Of a stretch of 64,000 nt of DNA, positions 35,518 through 47,322 are shown piece after piece. The translations under genes and the position numbers were made by a program. The notes under the pieces were generated by a model, which was not told where the DNA came from, ran no database searches, and worked only from the letters and a program-made list of their open reading frames with translations. This DNA is from Miscanthus floridulus (taxonomy: Eukaryota > Streptophyta > Magnoliopsida > Poales > Poaceae): assembly GCF_019320115.1 (NCBI RefSeq), contig NC_089591.1:19012502-19076501 (forward strand), in the 5' to 3' direction. Each line of letters starts with the position of its first letter. Within the stretch, counting starts at the first letter, position 1.

Positions 35518-36010
35518 GGAAAAGAAGTTGCAACTTATTGGTATGAGTATCCTATTAATCATGTTAAGCCCTGGGCCAGGATGTTACAATAGGTGCATTG
35601 TGAAGTGATGGTTCTGAATTTGCATATGAGGTTGTGAGCTCCTCATTTTCTTCCATGTCATCCTCTCTCTTATGTACACTATCCTACAAAAGGTTAGCCA
35701 TAGCAAGAGGAATAACAACAGACTCTTCCTCTAAATGGTGCACCTCAGCATATGAAGTCAAAATAGGAGGTGGATTAACAAAGGTTTCTTGCATAAGGAG
35801 TTTCATATCATTCCAAGTTTGAGGTTTATCAGAAGGATCTAAAGACTCCCACCAAGATAAAGTAGAATGTCATAAAACACTAGCTGCATTTTTTACCTTC
35901 CTCCTTGGACACATAAAGCGAGTAAAAAATATGTTGTCTATGACAATTTTCCACTCCATGTACTCATCAGCACCTATACCATCATAAGTCGGTGGATACG
36001 AACAACCTAT

Positions 36011-37291
36011 CATTATTAGAAGACAGCAAAAGACAACACAAAAGTATTATCCCTATCAACTAGCAACTACTGGGTGGTGGTGAAAGTGGAAAGCAATATC
36101 TCAAATGGCTTACCACCATCTTGCAAGTGTTCTTACCAAAGCCAACATGGCGGTACAATCTGTTGTCAAGCTTGGGTGTAACAGTTGCAAGGTGAACCTA
36201 TACTGACAGAAGTATATGTGGAGCTTTGGGTAGACACAATATGGTAGCAAGCAATAGCAATAGCCGAAGCAAATTAGCAAAGTTCAATAAGTATCCAAAG
36301 TACAAGTCACAATTGTTGGCTAAGACGTGTCCCTAGATGTAGCACAACAAGTTGGAATGAAAGACGATGGATAAAACTCAAAGAACAAGCAAAGAGCACC
36401 CAATGCAATGGTTTTTATTCTTTTCCCTAATTTTCCCTCCAGGGCTAGTAGGAATCCACTTTTTTATTTTTCTCAAATATTTTTGTTGTATTTTTCTCCA
36501 AATAGGGATCACACAAGATGGAACCACAAAAATTTTCACCTTAAACAGAGGTGGGATGTGGTCTATAGAAAAATAGGCACGTTTGCTGAAACCCGTGCAA
36601 TAACTTAGGAGCTTGAAAACTCCCACGTCCTGATTTTTTTTTAATTATGAGAATCACAAAAACGAGTTGCGTTGAATCGTATGTGTAATTTTTTGTTTTG
36701 AAAATTTGAAAAAAAAATTCACCTCAATCGGAGTTCCGAGAGCAAAGTTATGCCTGTTTTAAGGAAGGTTGCCCGAATCAGGGGTTCCTAAAGGCACAAC
36801 GCGGCTGGTAAGGCGGTGGCGGCTAGGGCTAAGCTTCCTTATCCTTCCAATGCTGATCATGGCTGAGCAAAGCTTCTCAGCAAGCAATAGGTATTCGCTA
36901 GATGAATCAAGAAGGGCTGCGATGCAAATGCGACACAATGTGGCTTGCAACCTATCTAGTGTTTGCGCGGGAGAGTTCACACAAGGCGGCTAGCGGGGCA
37001 AGTCAAGTAACATGGTGGCTCAAGTTGTTGTTTGGGTAATGGTGGATGGGATAGCGGCGGAAACAACAAACAGTGATGGGCGGTTGAAACTACGACCACA
37101 AACACACTAAATCAGCAACAAGACTCGACTACGGACACAAACTCAACAAAGCGAATCTAAAACAAAAATTGCAAAGGCTAAAAGGCGATAGGACAGCGGA
37201 AAGTGTAAATATTTTTGGGCCTTTTGTGGACTATAGGTGATGACACGAAATGACTCTAAAGGGAAAACATGATAGTATACCTCACGGGTAA
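36011..37291. other. Leader and non-coding part of element C
   Basis: In the element's own direction this is the region between PBS and the gag-like gene. It has A/T runs and a GC-richer patch around 36780-37000, but no reading frame I can support. Confidence 0.55.
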
Positions 37292-37311
37292 CCTGGAATC
37301 TTGATACCACT

Positions 37312-38189
37312 TGATGTAGCTCTGGCTCGATCTTCCGAAAGGTAGTGATAAATTCAATTGGTGGAGACTCAACGTTGATGATCCGGCTTCAAATCAGACA
37401 CGATTCGAACCCTGCTACCACTACACCACTGCTCTGTTGGTTATCAACCAAGCACAACTTGATTGACCACGCCGAGAAGGATTTCCCTGCAAGCGAATCG
37501 AAGAACACAAGCAAGAGAACGGTAAACACGCAATCTGAAATTGCAAATATGGATGAAGCAAAGATTAATATGGGGTTCAAGCTCTCAATTCGAATGGACT
37601 AATTGTCACAGGCGAGGAGAACAAGAACAGGGGCCCTGGATCACTGTAAAAGGACTAGTCGCCATAGTTACAACGAATCAATCTCAGTTTCTCGAAGGAA
37701 AACTAGAACTAAACAAAACCCCACCCTAATGTGGCGATGGCTACTGAATATATGAGGGTTAGGTCATGGAGACCCCCCCTGGACGCACCCCTACGGGCTC
37801 CAACACAATACATGGGCCAACGGCCCAAAAGACGGTGGAGCAGCACCCTGACAGATTCTGGATGTCCATTTGTTTCGACGATTCCCATTGACTTCGATCG
37901 AATTTTAAGGTGGGACCAGTTCCATTGAAAGCTCCATGAAATTATCTTTCCATCCATATAAAGAATGCCCAAAATGGACACCGTATGCGTACTGGGCGTC
38001 ATTTTTAGTACGTGCTGCTCCTGGACTCTGAGACAAGCTCAAACTTGAGTTGCTTTGGGCATCCACCTCGGGGACTCGAACCGAATTAGCCTCCAGCCTC
38101 CTTCTTGACTTGGACACCCTTGATGGCCTCCTACCCCTCCATACCATGTGCCAAACATGGTCGTATGCATAGGTTTCATGTCCTCATCA
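37312..38189 (-). repeat. 5' LTR of element C
   Basis: 878 bp, with the PBS on its left (37309-37292, minus strand) and TSD ATGAC on its right. Confidence 0.92.
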
Positions 38190-38194
38190 ATGAC

Positions 38195-38274
38195 AACCTA
38201 GTAAAGTAATGTTAGGAGATATAAGTTTATAATTGGTGGCTACTAAACAAGTGATAAGTTCATAAATACCAACA
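38195..38274 (+). repeat. 3' LTR of element B, last segment
   Basis: It matches 13346-13427 and ends ACCAACA at 38274. The sequence after it belongs to element E. Confidence 0.85.
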
Positions 38275-38703
38275 ATGTCTAAGAGTGACCAGTTTGGATC
38301 ATCGCCATATTTGATAGCTGGTACTAAGAGAGTATCGCCTTTAGAAAAAAAAGAATGATTCTAATTTAGCCAAAGGAGGGCAGAAGCTGATGCGGAATGC
38401 ATCGCCTATAGCACAAAAATAAAAAAAACAAGTCGCATGGAGATTAAGTTGAAGGAGCGTCAGTGACATCACAAGATCAATCTCAAGAAGGCATTCATGC
38501 AGATTCAAACAGAAATAAACACAGATGCAAACGTAGATATAATTTTTTGTTTATTCATAACATAACCCTAGTTACAAACTAAGGACCGCAGAAGACATTG
38601 TTCATGACTCCTTCGGCCGGGGTCATGTTTGCCACGGCGTTAGTGGCTCCCTCGAAGTCCACCGCCAACTCCTGGTAATCATTGGGGTCTTCTCCATTTC
38701 TGA
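38275..38703 (+). mobile_element. Element E (D-family, Tat-like), left visible part
   Basis: It begins directly after B's 3' LTR. Its phrases and order match D around 22481-22740 (for example AGTATCGCC and ATCGCCTATAG). It includes the last exon of antisense gene beta (stop at 38581-38579). The rest of E to the left lies beyond B, outside the window. Confidence 0.78.
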
Positions 38704-41700
38704 TGTAACAGAACCGACCAAATCATAAGAACGTAAGTACAAAAACAATCACCGAAGCGATCAAATTCCTGTACTTAAGCTCCCATAATCCCGGTAGTCC
38801 GGAAATCACGAAGGATTTCAACCAACTCTCGACATACAAACCATGATCGTAGTGATTCAACACAACACATCATCTGTTACAACATTTCATAATAAGCATT
38901 CAGATACATCCATCAGAGTTTAAATAGAATATTACAAACCAAGTTTGAGTGTGCGGAAGCAACATAGTTTAGTACAAAACATCATAGTTTTCAATTACAT
39001 TGCCAAGTCTAAGTCATGTCCCACAAAAGCATTATCAGGTACGAGAACTAGTAGAGACCGCGCCCAACGGTCTAGTCTTCATCCCCAGCTGGGAGAAGGT
39101 AGTACTTGCAGCAACCAAAGTAGAACTGGTCATCTGCAATAGGTGGGAGATAAACCTTGAGTACAAGAAGGTACTCAGCTAGACTTACCCGTCAAAAACC
39201 AGGAATAAAAAGACACCAAGGATCATGCAAGGCTTTTCAGGTGGGCTAGCTTGACACAGTTGCATAAAAGAGCTTATCATTATAGTAACCAATTTAAACT
39301 TAGCATCAAGCTTATCATTATTTACCTATCCACTAGATTAGCACCTGTACTAGAGCACTCACTTATTAGGAGCAAACAATATTAACCATAGCAGGTATAA
39401 TAAGGCTGTCATCATCATATCATCAATTCTGAACCATTATGTTATTTAGTGTATCTACATTGGAGATAAGCCCATCAAGTTCTCACTAACCGGGAGAGAT
39501 GGTGACTCGAATCGAATTACAACTCAGCTGAGGGGGTATTCCTAACTCTCACCCTGGCATACTTAGCAAGGGTAGCCGTGGGTTACCTTTGGTACAACTT
39601 AGGAACCAAATTCGCTGGTTCGATCAGCGCCAGTGCTCTCAGGGATTACCCTCCTGCCAGGACGATCAGGACTTTTAAATCACCTGCCCTTGGACTCATG
39701 CCTACGGCTCCCTTCCGAGGCGTACTTTATACTTATCGACTCCCGGCCTGAGTTGAGCTACTCGGCTTTGCGGTCGGTCATCGGACACGGCCAACTAAGA
39801 GAGAGGCATGCATTCAACATGAATAGGAAAGGCTCCAAGAATCAGTCCTTAAGCGACACAGACCGAGTCACTGCAAACCGGCAAGCCTCTGTCCGGTCTT
39901 CATTTCAAATTAAGACTGGTTCTTTTCCACGATAGCAAATATAGCCAACCATGCCACATGTATCTTCCTATATCTCGCAGGTGACAGGAAATCACCTGAC
40001 TTCTACCATGTTTAAGCAGGGCTAAGCACTACACGAGCCTAAGCTACATAGGATTCAGGGTAACAATATCTGGAAAAGGATTGGGTAACCAATGCAGCAA
40101 GTGTTTGTATCCAACACCTAAACTTAATGCAACAATATATGTAATAATAATACTATAACTGCATTTCAGAAATTAGGAGGCTTAATATGCTCCGGGGCTT
40201 GCCTTTCACAAAGTTGCAAGGATGGTGATCCGGGCACTCAACGGCGACCTCATCCGGCACTTCTCCTGAAGGCTGCTCCTCCTGAATCTCCGGTGTCGGC
40301 TGCTGCTGCTCGCTCGGTTCCTCAAATTCCAGCAGGGTCACTCCTTCCGGTACACCTATTGCATGCCGATGCACGAGATAAATATCATGGATGCACAAGG
40401 AATGACATGATGCTCATGATGAATGAATCACAGTAAGTGTTTATGAAAGCATCACTGGACACTTGTTTACCGAGTAAAATAGCTCTATTCAAATCACTTT
40501 AAGCATGTATCTAACTTAACTTAAAGAACAAGATCAACTTACCTAACTTGCATAACCTAAGATAAAGATGCTCATCTTCAGTTAAAGGCCTAACACCTAG
40601 GAACATTACCACAACTTAGAAATAGTAAAGGCATACATAAATCAACATTTAAAGTTTCATATGCACACAAGTAGTCCCTTAATTCAATCACAACTAAAGT
40701 TCTACAATTCCAAATGACTTGTATGAGGACATTCTGGAAAGCTTATGAAATTTTCTACAAATCAATGGTAAACAGCAAAGCATGATTCTTATGTTAACCA
40801 AATCGATTTCCAGAAAACCTAGAATCTGTCCAGAAATAACAGGGTTACTAACTTAATTATTTAATGATGATGCAAAAGCCTAATTTGACCAAACAAAGTT
40901 TACCAACTTGTTGCACAATGCAGAGGAACACTAGAAAGTATAATGCTAACTTCTAAATAAATTATTTAATGTCCTTTTCAAATTTATTGAGTTAATTAGG
41001 TGATTAAAGCAATATATAGTAAAACTATTCATAAAAATCTACAAAAATTACAGTAGCTATCTCATGCTTCACATAGACTACCATAAAAATTTCAAAGCCA
41101 TTGAGCAAGCAGAATTTGCTGTATCCAAAATAACAGGTGGCATGCCTATTTTTAGCATAATTAGGAAATCCTAATGAAAACTGTCAAGCAATAGATTTCT
41201 CATTTTTCCTAGCATCATTCTAGCATAAGAACCTTACTCACCAAATTTTACCTATACTGGATCTATAGAAAAATTATGAAAATTCACACAAGATCCATCC
41301 ATTGATAAAAAGAAATTCTATAACTCAAAAACTATACATGCACTAGCTCTGAAATTTTAACCAGAGCTTCTACTAAGCAATAATAGATTTCCCACAAAAT
41401 TTCATAATTTTTGGACCACAGAAACTCAAGATAAAATTCAAACAAGTTTGCATGCATCTAAAAACACATTTCAAAGTCTTATTTTATTCATCCAAAATTT
41501 CTAAAACATGTGCTCATATAATATTTTTATTAAATACTAGACATTACTAGGAACTCAACAAAATTGGAACCATAGCATTTGGATATATATACTAGTCAAT
41601 ACATATTTTTGAATATCAATACAAATCTATGAAATAATAAAGCAAAACAAAATAAGAAAACAAATCTCAGCCACTGTTGGGCCGGCCCGAAGGAACGGCG

Positions 41701-43137
41701 GCCCATGATGCGTGCGCAAGCGGCCCAGCCACTCGGCGTGGCCCAGGCTGGCTGCCTCCTCAACAGCGACGACTGACAAAGGGACCCGCACGCCAGTGAG
41801 AGAAACAGGGGAGCGGAGGAAGACGACGGCGCAACTCGCTGCCGGTGGCTTCTCCGGCGAAGGCAACGGTGCCAACGTTTTCGCCTCACCCAAGCGGACC
41901 TAGGGGAACCATCTATTGCAGCTAATGACGTAGCTAGAGGGGGTGGCGAAGGCCACGGTGAGGCTACTGACGGACTGAGCAACCCATTTTCGCGGTGGTG
42001 AACGCGCACGACGATGACGATGCGCTATTGGCAATGGCAGACTACTTGAGCTCGCTTGCAGCGCGTGGTGGAGGCGAAGAAATGAGAACTGGAGCGGGCG
42101 AGTGCGTCGTGCAGGCGCACGGAGTGCTCAAGATGTGGCCAGCAGTGCCAGGATGCTCGTGGCGCATGGCCTGTGCGAGCAGAAGGCCGGCGACGGGTGG
42201 CGCCACGCGGCCAGCGAACTCTGAACCGGTTGGCCACAATGTTACTGAACGTTTTCTAAAAACGGCAATTCAGTGTTTGATGACCATGACTGACAGCGCC
42301 ATTTCATCGTGTCAACACGGCTCAACCAATGATCCTTTGCAAAAATGGTGTTCATGAAAAATGTAGATTTACCATCCAGCTACAATTTCTTTTCAAGGAC
42401 CATGATCTAATTCGCCAAGGATAAGCAGTTACATCAAGCCAAAGATTGCTCAATCACACTGAAATTGCAGTCATGACTTAGAATATTTTTCATTGTTGAA
42501 ACTAGCATGTAATTCTAACTTGTGGGCCATGTTTGACCATGTTCCACACATTTTCATGAGTTGGCCATAAAACAACTTTTGTTCCTTAATAAATTAGCTA
42601 CAACTTTTGTAAAGAGTGTATAGCCATGCAAGATCTCTAAGTTGGTCTTTTGAATCAGTCAAACTGTGAGACTCTGGGGTCAATTCAAGTCAAACCTTCA
42701 CTTGAGGGCATTTTGGTAATTTTGATCTACATGAACAATGTCCCAACAAGTAACCTAAGTGTAGTTAAGGTGTAATAGACCATGATCAACCACTTTACAA
42801 AATTGTTATACCACTTCTAAAGATCACATGTGATAAAGCAATTAAAACAAGCAATTCATTCATATGTTTCAATTCCATGTTTCACATGTTTCATGACCTT
42901 ATGGTTATTTTATACTTGTCGTATTACTACCATGTTGCCATGTTTCAAGGTATGAGAAACTCAGGTTGCATTCACATGTTACACCATTACTATTCACAAC
43001 ACTCAAGTATGAAACATACACAATTTGAAAAATGTTGCATATGCATGTTTCAGTAACAAAGGCATGATGAGATAGATGATGCACATGTTTATGAAATGAA
43101 ATGCAATTAGTGGAAGCCAAACACCTAGGGTGTTACA
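38704..43137 (-). mobile_element. Solo LTR F of a chromovirus family related to G and H
   Basis: 4434 bp; on the minus strand TGTAACACCC...GGTTCTGTTACA, with perfect TSD TCTGA (38699-38703 and 43138-43142). There is no internal region. It is clearly related to G and H but more diverged (shared blocks such as 39150-39250 against G 4790-4880). It lies inside exon 3 of gene beta of E. A GC-rich section at about 41690-42240 corresponds to the promoter zone. Confidence 0.93.
40153..40398 (-). CDS. LTR-borne small ORF in F, intact (81 codons)
   Basis: ATG at 40398. The protein has an acidic Glu/Gln/Pro-rich middle and the conserved parts EGVTLLEFEEP and VKGKPRSILSLLISE. The H copy (59130-59408) reads EEITLLEFDEI and RGKPRSILSLPVFYE in the same order. 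Codon differences between the conserved parts are mostly silent (CTG/TTG, TTT/TTC, GAG/GAA, ATA TTA/ATT CTA), so the peptide itself seems to have been selected. The start codon is uncertain because an upstream exon may exist. Function unknown; no known domain recognised. Confidence 0.5.
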   Translation of the reverse strand: MCIHDIYLVHRHAIGVPEGVTLLEFEEPSEQQQPTPEIQEEQPSGEVPDEVAVECPDHHPCNFVKGKPRSILSLLISEMQL

Positions 43138-44400
43138 TCTGAAGCCAGGCTACAGCCACCGAAGCTCATGCCTAGAGTGCACCTAGGCGATGCCTAGGGT
43201 GATGGCAGCCCCATGGCGGACGCCGTGGAGAGCGACCTCCCTGGCAAGCACCGGGATGTCCTAGAGGTAGTTTACTAGCAGGTCACCCTAGGCATTCAGG
43301 GCTACAATAGCATTGTTCACTGCCAGTTGAAGGGCCTCCAACTGCTCTGTTAAGGCTACAACAAGAGAAGCAGATAATCATCAAGAAAAGATCGACAAAA
43401 TAGAATCATCAAAGATACAGGGTTTTCGTGAAGGTCTTACCCATGACCCTAGCATCGGATTCTACCAGTTGCGCCCAAACAGCGCTGCTCTCTCCCTCTG
43501 TGGTGGCAAGGCCAGCTTGGGAGGTGTTCAGGGTGAACTCCAGGCACCCATTTTCATGGGTCGCCTCTGAATACCAATCCATCACATCATTCCGCTCACG
43601 GAGATAATGACGAGTGTCGTCTCCATTGTACGAGTCAGAGGAGAAATCCACCAGTGCCCCCGATCGGGCATCCTAGGCAGCACCGGAAGGACCCACTAGG
43701 TAGTGAGCACTAGCATGGGAGCTAGTTCTGTAGATTCAAGAATGGCCAGTTGTGGTAATTATCAAAAGATGAGAGTGCGATTCAACTTACCCTTGGAAAC
43801 AAAGGCACTGGCGCATGGGGAGCTCCTCCTTCAGTACGTCACCGGTTGGACGGTTGCCTTGGTCCATGGCCTTGGAACAAGGAGTGGTTTGGATCTAAAG
43901 GCAAATAGAGAAGAGGAAATTGCACGAAGGCAAAGCGCAATGGCAGAAGTAGTTGTGCTCTTTCAACTAAACCCGGGGATTGCACTTATAGCCAAGATGG
44001 GATGATGGTAGATTTCTCGAGCCATGTGAAAGTAAAACCAATTAATAGAACTTGAAGCGCCACACTAGGGATCGAGGAGGCCACACATGGGTAGATGGAA
44101 GCACAGTAGTTGTGGATTCAAAATTATATTCACCAAGGCTTAGAGTTCTCACTAGACTCAGAAGGAGTTTGCCCTTGAAGAATTAACCGATTAGGTAGGA
44201 TCGGCTAACTTGGATCGGCTAAAATAGCTATAATAAAAGAGTTGATTTTAAACTTTGCTAAGGGGTGGATGTGGACAGTTGGTTCAGAACTCAATTGCTG
44301 ATATGGAAACCGATAGTAATAGAGGGAATTTATACACGCCTAAAGGAATTGCATCGGCTAAGTGTTAAAGATTACATCAATACATGAAGATTAGAGTTAC
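43138..44400 (+). mobile_element. Element E, right visible part
   Basis: Continues E after F's TSD and ends where J's LTR starts (44401). It carries exons 1, 2 and part of 3 of antisense gene beta. The stretch 43992-44400 shows no further coding match but is dotted with GATCGGCTA-type motifs seen across the D family. Confidence 0.78.
43985..43991 (-). promoter_or_regulatory. TATA box of gene beta in E
   Basis: The minus strand reads GGCTATAAGTGC about 120 bases upstream of the ATG at 43867, the same spacing as in D. Confidence 0.6.
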
Positions 44401-44488
44401 TGTTGGCGGTGCCTAACTCATATTTTTACCACCAACATTTAAACAAAATAAAATAAATATGAATATCGACACTTAGAATTAGGGTTTA
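44401..44488 (+). repeat. LTR of element J, first segment
   Basis: It starts TGTTGGCGG after E sequence. The following text (AACTAATA-type, then CCATGAGTTTTGGT after the interruption at 52982) resembles the LTR start of A and B. Interrupted by element I after TSD GTTTA (44484-44488). Confidence 0.75.
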
Positions 44489-47306
44489 TGTAACACCCAA
44501 AAATTTGTTTGAATTTAAAATAGATGAAATGATTTATTTTTGTTAATTATGTGAGCATTTAACATAGGCCAAATAATAAATTTATAAAAATAAAATCAAT
44601 CTCAAAGTTAGATACATGTTTGAGCATTCATGTTGGTGCATACTTTTTGTGGAGTTGATTTGGTTTTTGTTCAAATTCAAAAGGAATTCAAATCTGTTTG
44701 AAAATGGATTCAAAAGTTTGGAAAAAAAAGAGAAGGTAAAACCCTCACCCTCTCTCTGCCTGGCTTCTGGCCCACTCAGCCTATTTCCCTCCCTCTGGCC
44801 TAGCGCGCCAGCAGGCCCGCCCAGTTCCTTCCTCCTTCTTGGGCTGAGACGGTCGGCCCAGCTCTCGGCAGCCCATAGCGGCAGCAGCCCTCCTCCTCTC
44901 TCTCTGTCTCACTGACGAAGCTGGCCCACACATCAGCGGTGTCTTCCTCCTCTCTCCCGTGTCCGAGATGAACACCGCTGTCGTGTCCGTGTGCGCTACG
45001 TTGCCCTGGCTTGCCCTGTACGCCTGTGCTCCTATAAATCACGAGTGCAACCGCGTCCGCATGACCCGCAACCGGATCAGAGCACCAGTGCCTCGTTCCC
45101 GAGCTCCAGCACCGCCGTGAACCCTAGACACCGCCATGTCATCGATTCCACCACTGCACCGCTTCACCGCCGTCGTAAGCCAGCAGACGGGCTTCGCGTT
45201 GCATCTGTGAGGCCACATGTCCTCTCCATTCTCTTTTTCTTGCACCCGGTTGCTCATAGCGCGTCGATGACCTTTGCAGGGACACCATTGCCGCCGTTCG
45301 AAGCCACACGCTCGCCTCGGGTTCCCTCGGTCTCCATCTTCTTGCCAGGTGAGGTCCCTTGGATCTCCGCTTTCATTTGGTACCAATCTCATGTTTCGAG
45401 GTGACCGGAATCGCCTAAACCACCAACTCCGGCGAGCTCGGTCGCCGCCGTTCATGTCGGCTACCGTCTCCCCCTTCTTCTCCGGCCGGTAGCGCCGCCC
45501 CTCACCCTCCCAGTCTAATCTGGACCGTCCAGATTTGATCCAACGGCCTTAGACGGCTGATACCCCTTTGGTTGGCCTTTTTGCTAAAGAGCCCCTGAAC
45601 TCTCTGGGATTTGAACCCGTAATCCAAAGCGTATTCCCTGGTTTACGCTTTCATCTCTGGAAAATGTATTTTCCAATGTACAGATTCAAATTGAAGTTCC
45701 ATCTAATTACAGTTTTGCCACTGCCTTTAATTGCTCATAACTTCTTCATTTTAACTCCAAATTGACCCGTTCAACTTGCGTTAGATTCGACTTTTTGAGA
45801 TAAATCTGTTCATATAATTTGTCATCATGTTTTTGAACTTTAAAATTCGAGTTTAGATTTAATCTATTTCTTTAATAAGAAAACCTGTTTTAATCATAAC
45901 TTTCTTGTTTTAGCTCCATTTTTCATGATCTTCGCGTCTGTGTGATCATAGCAACGTATAGAATAGTTTTATAAACTTTTCAAAACTGTTCGTCTCTATT
46001 GGTGTACTGTTCTAATTACATCTATTTGTTTGCCTCGTGTATGATTGCTCGGATGATTGTATGTTGCTGCTTGGTGATGTTAATCGAGTATAGATAGTGA
46101 GGTTTTCGTTGGTGATCAAGAGTTCATCTACGACCAGCAAGACCAGCAGGATCTTTAGGAGCTTTGATCAAGGCAAGTATAGCTAGGGACCTTCCTTGTT
46201 GTCCTATTCATGATGCTCACTAAAATACATATGCATGTGTCTTCCTTGCTACCTATGGTAGGATTTCCTAGATTTTGAATACTCAATTACCTTGTCACTC
46301 TGGGAGGTTTGCATTGGGTAGTTCCATTGCTAGTGCAACAATCATGATCTTGAAACTTGATTAATGAATATGCTATAAACATAAACAAGATGACTTTTTA
46401 GCAACAGAAGGACTTGTCTTGTCACTGATTATCTGGGATTTAACGTACAGCTGAGGGCTATATGGCTCTAGCTCTAGTTGCTTGAGAAACACTTTTCTAG
46501 CTGGTTAGAGGTCTGCGAGTTGGATATAGGACAGCCTCTGTCCTGTTGAGCCTAGCTATGGAAGCAACCTTTTATATTATTGGAAGGGGGGTTCCTATAT
46601 CTGATGACCCTGTGGCCCTAGCCGGTTAGATGAGCTCTTGGGTGGCTTTATATGGTTTCTGGTGTTTTGGGAGTAATTAACCCACTCATTTGGGAAACAT
46701 GACTCACAGTGAAAGTGTACACCTCTACGCAGAGTTAACAAACTGGTATACTAGCCGTGCTCATGGATATGAGCAACCTTGGAACACTTACATTAAGGGA
46801 TAATGACTTTTACTTGTTAAGATGATTATTTATGTTAATTGTTTAAGATATTGATTATTCATGTTCATTGATCATGTGTTATGGGATTATTGCTACCTTG
46901 ATGTTAATGAATGCTAAACTTGAAGATTACTTAAATGCTAACCGCAGTAAACCAGCGTTAGCTTTTTAGCCTCATAAACCCCTGGCTATATTTGTTGAGT
47001 TCGATATGGACTCACTCTTGCAATTTCCCCCACACCTCAGGATGAAGTTTAGATTGCTAGTTTTCAAAGGAGTTAGGCTTGTGATCAACCAGTCAGTTTG
47101 GATCCAGTGGAGTGGAGTCTACACCTGGAGATCAGAGTTGTTTATCCATTGATTGTTCCTAAGGTTATATCTTTTATACTATGTACATTATGTCATTAAG
47201 CATTGTTATTTGATATCACCCCTCATTTGTAGCTATATGTGAGATTTGTTTCTAAAGACTCACATATGGTGTGCATCAGGTTTTGTCCATAAAACCGGGT
47301 GTGACA
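44489..47306 (+). repeat. 5' LTR of element I
   Basis: Starts TGTAACACCC and ends GGGTGTGACA. The GC-rich section 44740-45500 contains TATAAAT (45033-45039). Opposing ORFs there are by-products of GC-rich sequence. Confidence 0.95.
45033..45039 (+). promoter_or_regulatory. TATA box of element I 5' LTR
   Basis: TATAAAT in GTGCTCCTATAAATCACG. The 3' LTR has TGTAAAT here (50703-50709), followed by a short GCGACC-type tandem repeat (50711-50730). Confidence 0.6.
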
Positions 47307-47309
47307 GAG

Positions 47310-47322
47310 TGGTATCAGAGCA
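47310..47322 (+). other. Primer-binding site of element I (initiator-Met tRNA)
   Basis: TGGTATCAGAGCA, three bases after the 5' LTR, is an exact initiator-Met type PBS as used by chromoviruses. Confidence 0.92.

Larger units (their letters stand above)
34839..35588 (-). mobile_element. Complete Cassandra-type TRIM with 5S rRNA-like LTRs
   Basis: Two 273-bp direct repeats (34839-35111 and 35316-35588) differ at 12 positions, 11 of them transitions (about 96% identity). Read on the minus strand they run TGTAACATCC...GACRTTACA, with PBS TGGTATTAGAGCCGACTC (35312-35295, initiator-Met type) and PPT CTTAAGGGGGTGAGGA (35127-35112). TSD ATAGG at 34834-34838 and 35589-35593 is perfect. The 204-bp middle has no gene. 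The 5S-like block in each LTR identifies it as Cassandra, a terminal-repeat retrotransposon in miniature. Confidence 0.93.
34113..36010 (-). pseudogene. Gag-like gene of element C, interrupted by Cassandra
   Basis: On the minus strand the right-hand part (about 36010-35594) reads a gag-like pattern including LLWWESLDPSDKPQTW and ends at the Cassandra target ATAGG. The same frame continues left of Cassandra through an open 204 codons (34727-34113), with DLPWFSKHTYHVIGKY and a Cys-poor hydrophilic tail. The WWE-x-LDP motif resembles the end of the gag capsid domain of Ty3 elements. I do not recognise the long C-terminal part. Several stops and the 750-bp insertion make it non-functional. Confidence 0.55.
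33081..38189 (-). mobile_element. Element C: non-autonomous LTR retrotransposon
   Basis: It reads on the minus strand: 5' LTR 38189-37312, PBS TGGTATCAAGATTCCAGG (37309-37292, close to the initiator-Met type), internal 37311-33958, PPT AAGAAGGGGAGGA (33971-33959), 3' LTR 33957-33081. LTRs are 878 and 877 bp with TGATGA...TCA ends. TSD ATGAC at 33076-33080 and 38190-38194 is perfect. The internal region has only a broken gag-like gene and an inserted Cassandra; no enzyme domain was seen. Confidence 0.92.
1..38274 (+). mobile_element. Element B: Athila-like Ty3 LTR retrotransposon, host of A, D and C
   Basis: The 5' LTR is 1-688 and 13190-13427 (start off-window), internal region 13428-17047 and 30067-31578, 3' LTR 31579-33080 and 38195-38274. 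With insertions removed the internal region is about 5.1 kb and the LTR about 1.58 kb. It encodes gag and two retropepsin-like domains but no reverse transcriptase, RNase H or integrase, so it is non-autonomous. Beyond 38274 lies element E, in which B is inserted. Confidence 0.88.
38579..43867 (-). pseudogene. Gene beta (element E copy), split by solo LTR F
   Basis: Exon 1 is 43867-43791 (77 nt), donor GTAAGT; exon 2 is 43727-43441 (287 nt), acceptor CTACAG, donor GTAAGA; exon 3 is 43355-43138 plus 38703-38579, with F (and one TSD copy) inserted. Intron 2 is 85 nt. Without F the exons sum to 702 nt, exactly 234 codons, so every phase agrees. Exon 2 has SSDSYNGDDTRHYLRERND and THENGCLEF; exon 3 has LQLAVNNAIVALNA, GVRHGA and MNNVFCGP, matching D's copy residue for residue in many places. 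Several TAG codons break exons 2 and 3. Function unknown. Confidence 0.75.

Noticed and set aside
41596..42009. 137-codon minus-strand ORF in solo LTR F
   Set aside because: Same GC-rich LTR zone as in G and H, composition effect, no conserved protein with the other copies.
44991..45455. Opposing ORFs in element I's LTRs (also 50415-51074)
   Set aside because: They are present in both LTRs because these are young copies. Frames on both strands stay open owing to GC-rich composition, and nothing recognisable is encoded.
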